DNA from: Verrucomicrobiaceae bacterium
GTDB taxonomy: Bacteria; Verrucomicrobiota; Verrucomicrobiia; Verrucomicrobiales; Verrucomicrobiaceae
Assembly: GCA_024232965.1 (NCBI GenBank)
Contig: JACKQF010000001.1
Coordinates: forward strand, 186,001 to 250,000
Reading direction: 5' to 3'
DNA: 64,000 nucleotides
Shown here piece after piece: positions 60,160-64,000 of this stretch; positions within the stretch are counted from its first letter, which is position 1, and every line of letters begins with the position of its first letter. The translations under genes and the position numbers were made by a program. The notes under the pieces were generated by a model. It saw nothing but the letters and a program-made list of their open reading frames with translations, was not told the origin of the DNA and made no database searches.

Positions 60160-62457
60160 ATGAAATCACGCCGATTCACGCTTGTGCCGCTTGCTGCGGT
60201 CGTTCTCAGTTCCACCTTCCTGAATGCAGCGGAGCCTGAGTATCATATCTGGACCGATAAATCCGGACGGAAGGTCGAGGCGACAATGCTCGATGTGGAC
60301 ACCGCCACTGCTGCGGTCAAAATTAAGACCAAAGACGGCCGAGAGTTCGCCGTGCCGATCGCGAATCTGAGCCCGGAAGATGTCACTTATGCGAAGGCCA
60401 AATGGGCCGAGATGAAGGCTGGTGCATCCGCAGCAGCACCTGCGACGACGCCTCCGGCCGCGCCAACGACGCCTGCAGCACCAGGCAGCACGCCACCACC
60501 AGCGCCGGCTGCCCCCAAGGCGGCACCCGCCAAACCCGCGCCCCCACGGCCAGTGGTCACGGTTTTGCCAGCGGCCAAGTTCAAGGCTCCGACATCGGCA
60601 GAGTATCTGCGCAGTGTAAAAAAAGTGCGGCCGCGCCTCCTCCAGACGGCTGAGGGCTGGGCTTATCTGAAGAACATGGCGGCTACTGATCCCGTGATGG
60701 GGAAGATGCTGGAGAACATCAAGGCCTCGGGCGAAAAGTTGCTGGAGACGCCTGAATTGACTCGTGTGTATGGAGAGCAGCGCAGCACGGTAACCCCAGG
60801 TTCCAAGGCCATCTACCGCATTGCTCAGCTCGGTCTTCTGCATTTTGTTGACGGTGATCCACGCTGGAAGGATCGGGGGATCAAGGAGCTCGACTCGTTG
60901 TGCAGTTTCCCAGACTGGTATCCTGATGATGCAGAAGTGACGGCGGATTTCGTGATTGCGACCTCGCTGGCCTGGGACTGGTTCCGCGATGGCCTGAACT
61001 CCCAGCAGGCGCAGAAGATCAAGCAGTTCATCTCCGACAAAGGTGTGGACGTTTTGGTGGCGCACTTGGATGGCGAACCAGCGCCTGCGACGGCTCGTGG
61101 GCAGCAGCCCGGCACCTCGGATACGAAGTCCAAAGCGAAGGCCGCGCCCAAGAAGAAGGTCGAGGACGATAAAGAGCCAGACGTGGGTGAGATGGCCGTG
61201 GCCTCTGCTGCGATCATCGCTGGGTTAGCGTTTGTTGATGAAGATGCTGCGATGGCAAAGACGGCCGTCGATGCTGCGGCGAAGGTATTTGGCCGCGGCA
61301 TGATGCGTTTTGCACCCGCAGGGATCTGGCCAGAGAGCATGGAACAGGGGGACGTGGTCATGGACTACGCAGTCATGGTGCTTCAATCGCTGCGCAGCGC
61401 GGTGGGGAATGATTTTGGCTTTAGCATGCTGGAGGGCATTCCCCAGTCCGGCACGGCGCGAATGCACATGGTCAGTAGCACCGGACAACTTTTCAATTAT
61501 GGGGACGCCAGCTCTGCCACGCTTTCCCGCAAATGGGTTTCGAGCTGGCTTGCAGGAATGCATGGCAACCCCGGAAATCCCGCGGTGACCGCAGGGGCCG
61601 TACAGGGACCAGACACGGCTTTCTTGGGCTTGGCGGGATACTTCATTTACAACAATCCACACGCTGCCGGTGATGGAACAGCAGATACGATGGACTATGT
61701 GGTCCCTGGCGGCAAAGTGGCGGCGCTGCGGTCAGCATGGAACGATCGCAATGCAATGTACGTGGCCGTCAAAGGTGGCGACAACAGTGAACCCAGCGCG
61801 CAATTGGATGTGGGATCGTTTGTTCTGGATGCCGGCGGTCAGCGCTGGGCGGTGGAACTGGGCGCCGAAACAGATCGTGCCCCAGGGTTCAAGCCCGCTG
61901 CGGATCGAACCAAGCGCTATGAGCTCTATCGCGAAGGCACTGCGGGGCAGAACACGCTCTACATGGGCTCCAATCAGGCGCTGGACGGTAAGGCGTTTAT
62001 TAGCTCTGAGCTGTCCACTCCCGAGCGTGGCTTTGCCATCGTGGACATGTCGGATGCCTTTGCTGAGGCCAAGGACGCGATGCGGGGTGTGATGATGGTG
62101 CGTGGAGCGCAGCCTTATGTGCTGATTCAGGATGAATATAAGCTGAAGGGGAACTCGATGGTATCCTGGAATATGCATACCCGCGCTGAAGCGATGGTAA
62201 ACGGTAATACCGCCACGCTAACCCAGGCCAAGCAAACGCTGACGCTAAAAGTGCTGTCTCCAGAAGGGGCGACCTTTGTCGCGGAAGATGCCCCAGAGCA
62301 GAAAGAGCCACTGGGAAGTCTCAAGGGCGTGAAGGTGCTCAAAGTCAATCTGCCTGTAGCAAAAGGCGAAGCCCGCATCACCATCCTGGCCACGCAAGCT
62401 CCTGAAGTGCCGGTCGTTCCAGTGGTGCCGTTGGCAGAGTGGGCGCCGAAGAAGTAG
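60160..62457 (+). CDS. SHD1-domain protein with heparinase/alginate-lyase-like toroid
   Basis: A 765-aa exported protein. A signal peptide (LVPLAAVVLSSTFLNAA) is followed by an SLA1-homology (SHD1) domain at about 25-85 (TWTDKSGR-like IWTDKSGRKVEATMLD, VPIANLSPEDV). An Ala/Pro/Thr linker (about 88-130) joins this to an alpha-helical toroid (about 140-440), with FPDWYPDDAEVTADFVIATS and LAWDWFRDGL as in heparinase II/III and alginate lyases. A Lys-rich loop (about 305-342) and a C-terminal beta-sandwich (about 510-760) complete it. Catalytic Tyr/His were not pinned down. It is likely a polysaccharide lyase or binder. Confidence 0.78.
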   Translation: MKSRRFTLVPLAAVVLSSTFLNAAEPEYHIWTDKSGRKVEATMLDVDTATAAVKIKTKDGREFAVPIANLSPEDVTYAKAKWAEMKAGASAAAPATTPPAAPTTPAAPGSTPPPAPAAPKAAPAKPAPPRPVVTVLPAAKFKAPTSAEYLRSVKKVRPRLLQTAEGWAYLKNMAATDPVMGKMLENIKASGEKLLETPELTRVYGEQRSTVTPGSKAIYRIAQLGLLHFVDGDPRWKDRGIKELDSLCSFPDWYPDDAEVTADFVIATSLAWDWFRDGLNSQQAQKIKQFISDKGVDVLVAHLDGEPAPATARGQQPGTSDTKSKAKAAPKKKVEDDKEPDVGEMAVASAAIIAGLAFVDEDAAMAKTAVDAAAKVFGRGMMRFAPAGIWPESMEQGDVVMDYAVMVLQSLRSAVGNDFGFSMLEGIPQSGTARMHMVSSTGQLFNYGDASSATLSRKWVSSWLAGMHGNPGNPAVTAGAVQGPDTAFLGLAGYFIYNNPHAAGDGTADTMDYVVPGGKVAALRSAWNDRNAMYVAVKGGDNSEPSAQLDVGSFVLDAGGQRWAVELGAETDRAPGFKPAADRTKRYELYREGTAGQNTLYMGSNQALDGKAFISSELSTPERGFAIVDMSDAFAEAKDAMRGVMMVRGAQPYVLIQDEYKLKGNSMVSWNMHTRAEAMVNGNTATLTQAKQTLTLKVLSPEGATFVAEDAPEQKEPLGSLKGVKVLKVNLPVAKGEARITILATQAPEVPVVPVVPLAEWAPKK

Positions 62458-62800
62458 TGGCGGCGCATCCTATGCCACGGCTGGGCGAGTGCTGATTTTC
62501 ATAGGCATTTCTGTAGCGGCACAGGCTTGGTGGAGAGAGGGGGGATTTTGCTCCAGGTCGTTTATTGTTGAGCTTCTTGGGGCGACTACAGTGGCGTGTA
62601 GGCGACCGCTGCAAAGTTTTGGTCCCGGAAGTTTGCAGCGGTCATAGACCGTCCGCTATAGGGTTTTGGGCGCAGACTTGGTGGCAAAGGGGCGGGGGAT
62701 CGTTGCCTTTTGTCCCTCAGCGTCCTTCCTGTCGCTTGTGTTCCTTCCGTCCCAAGGACCAGACGCTGACACCATCGGAAAACCGCCGTGCTCAGTGCCC
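62458..62800. other. Intergenic region with a perfect 12-bp palindrome
   Basis: No convincing gene. The main feature is the inverted repeat 62604-62643, described separately. A second, less regular G/C-rich stretch surrounds it (GGCGACTACAGTGGCGTGTAGGC). Confidence 0.5.
62604..62643. repeat. Perfect 12-bp inverted repeat, REP-like
   Basis: GACCGCTGCAAA at 62604-62615 and TTTGCAGCGGTC at 62632-62643 are exact reverse complements with a 16-base loop containing GGTCCCGGAAG. The stem would be very stable in RNA or single-stranded DNA. No T-run follows, so it is not a simple terminator. The flanks look like those of an interspersed palindromic family. Confidence 0.75.
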
Positions 62801-62833
62801 AAAAAAAGCGGCACCTTCGTGAGAAGGTGCCGC
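62801..62833 (-). terminator. Rho-independent terminator of the MFS gene
   Basis: On the minus strand the perfect 11-bp stem GCGGCACCTTC / GAAGGTGCCGC encloses a four-base loop (TCAC) and is followed by seven T. It lies 32 bases past the MFS stop codon. Confidence 0.92.
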
Positions 62834-62865
62834 CTGGAATAGCGATCTGATGCGAACGGGAACTT

Positions 62866-64000
62866 TTAGCTTTCCTCTTCTTCGATCTTCAGAGGACGGT
62901 AGCCGCCGATCGACTTGAAGTAGATCAAGAGCAGGAGGTAGATGACCGCCATCGTCATCGGGATGTAGGAGTCTGCTTTCAGCGTGCGGCGATCACCGCG
63001 CTGGTCAGCTTCCACGACTTTGGTCTGCTCAGGAGTGCGCTCCTTGGCATCCTTGGCTTCGCCCAGCTTTGTGCCATCGAGGCCGTAGGCAGAGGTGGAT
63101 TCGATGTTCAGAAACTGGGAAGGTGTGGCAGCCTTGTATTGTTCATACAGAGCGGCGTCAGCCTTCTTGAGTTCTTCTCCAGCGAAGCGGTCTTTGCCGT
63201 AGCCGAGACCAGGACCGCCGATCAGACCAGCGGAGAGCATGCCGATGCCGCCCATGATGGACATGGCAACTGCACCGGTTTGTGGGTAACGGTCGCCAAT
63301 AACGGCGAGCATTGTTGGCCAGAAGAAGGTTTTGCCGACGGCATACACGCCAAGGGCGATGAGCGCGACGGAGAATGTGGTCATCGTAGATGCCAGATTC
63401 AGACCGATGCAGGCGATGATGGAGCAAACCAGGAGCAGGCCGATCGGGGAGAGCTTCAGGCGAGTCTCAATGAAGTGGGCGCAGAAGCGAAGGCCGAACA
63501 TAATGGCGGAGGTCCAGATGAAGAGGTATTTACCTTCTTCGGAGGTGAACAGGTTGCCGGTGATGTTCTGAATCCAGCCGTCTGTGCCGAGCTCAACCGC
63601 ACCGACGAGGGCGTGGGTGATGAAGAGGATGAACAGGAGGATCGAGCCAATGGAGAACTTGGTAATGATGCCGACGCTGATCAGGAGAGCGCCGCCAACT
63701 GCATAGCCGATGATTTTTGCGGTCTCAGGGGAAACGTTCGGGAGGCCTTTGCTGATATCACCAAAGAAGAGTGCCAGGAGGTAGCAGGCGACGAGCGCGC
63801 CGAGGATACCGACAGGTTTGAACATCTGCACGAAGCTTGCACCCTTTTCGGCAGCTTCCGATTTCGGAAACTTCTGGCCGAGGAACATGACCGCGTAGAG
63901 CACGGTTGGCACAAGGTAGAGGGCGAGCTGGATCTTCCAGCTGAGCTGAAGCTTGTCGTCGAGATACCAGCCAATGACAGCTCCGATCACCATCCCTGCA
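62866..64000 (-). CDS. Major facilitator superfamily transporter (partial, cut by window end)
   Basis: At least 375 aa of the C-terminal part are visible; the frame remains open past 64000, so the N-terminal membrane segments are outside. About seven hydrophobic segments, a conserved GRFCAHF-like stretch (MFGLRFCAHFIETRLK) and GVYAVGKTFFWPTMLAVIGDRYPQ fit MFS sugar or organic-acid permeases. A soluble loop of about 90 residues (AGEELKKADAALYEQYKA to GDRRTL) lies before the last membrane segment. The ATG at 63993 may be internal. Substrate unknown. Confidence 0.85.
   Translation of the reverse strand, partial: AGMVIGAVIGWYLDDKLQLSWKIQLALYLVPTVLYAVMFLGQKFPKSEAAEKGASFVQMFKPVGILGALVACYLLALFFGDISKGLPNVSPETAKIIGYAVGGALLISVGIITKFSIGSILLFILFITHALVGAVELGTDGWIQNITGNLFTSEEGKYLFIWTSAIMFGLRFCAHFIETRLKLSPIGLLLVCSIIACIGLNLASTMTTFSVALIALGVYAVGKTFFWPTMLAVIGDRYPQTGAVAMSIMGGIGMLSAGLIGGPGLGYGKDRFAGEELKKADAALYEQYKAATPSQFLNIESTSAYGLDGTKLGEAKDAKERTPEQTKVVEADQRGDRRTLKADSYIPMTMAVIYLLLLIYFKSIGGYRPLKIEEEES

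Noticed and set aside
62565..62822. Open frame of 85 codons in the last intergenic region
   Set aside because: It spans the inverted repeat and the terminator, and is Trp/Arg/Pro-rich with no coding signature.

Overview
The window looks like a moderately GC-rich chromosomal segment from a Verrucomicrobiota bacterium, probably of the Prosthecobacter/Verrucomicrobium type. The assignment rests on protein families rather than rRNA: a DUF1501 protein, a very large PVC-type c-heme/HEAT protein, a DUF1080 protein, a ThuA-like protein, a DUF6600 protein and a heparinase-like protein with an SHD1 domain. It also has Gram-negative envelope genes (kdsD, lpxB, prc, tatC). No phage, IS element, CRISPR array or plasmid gene was seen.

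Layout. 0-8 kb: kdsD; a convergent pair of an MBL hydrolase and an MmcB-like nuclease; the tail-specific protease prc; a dnaJ(cbpA)-cbpM pair preceded by a possible tiny Cys-rich ORF; and a thymidine phosphorylase. 8-13.2 kb (minus strand): a sialidase-like secreted protein, an ABC-2 exporter (ATPase and permease), panC and glutamate dehydrogenase. 13.2-20.8 kb (minus): a five-gene Yej/microcin C-type oligopeptide ABC operon with unusual additions. 20.9-24.7 kb: tRNA-Tyr and envelope or secreted proteins. 24.9-30.7 kb: DUF1501, trpF with a degenerate receiver protein, and a membrane pseudokinase-TPR protein overlapping sufE. 30.7-34.8 kb: a secreted protein and argH-nudix-tatC. 35.2-41.6 kb: the PVC heme protein, pyrD, nadB and DUF1080. 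41.7-46.1 kb: ffh, then a Gfo/Idh/MocA oxidoreductase, lpxB and a degenerate M28-like protein. 46.2-50 kb: ThuA, hisD and two unknown exported proteins. 50.1-53.4 kb: the classic phoH-HD phosphodiesterase-ybeY trio. 53.4-64 kb: a GT-C-type membrane glycosyltransferase, corA, an AEC transporter, a class V aminotransferase facing a Bcp peroxiredoxin, a DUF6263-like protein, the heparinase-like protein and a partial MFS transporter cut by the window end.

Most genes are housekeeping: arginine, histidine, tryptophan, NAD, pantothenate and pyrimidine synthesis, lipid A and Kdo, protein export, and RNA maturation. The most unusual locus is the Yej-like transporter. Its inner-membrane permease carries a YwqK/MORN_2-like insertion, and its first ATPase reads through into a domain resembling the kinase-like domain of phage 'polyvalent' proteins. 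An overlapping frame suggests that this fusion arose by a one-base frameshift. Other points of interest are the pseudokinase-TPR/sufE pair, the six-Cys mini-ORF next to dnaJ, the inactive M28-like protein behind lpxB, and a perfect 12-bp inverted repeat near 62.6 kb.
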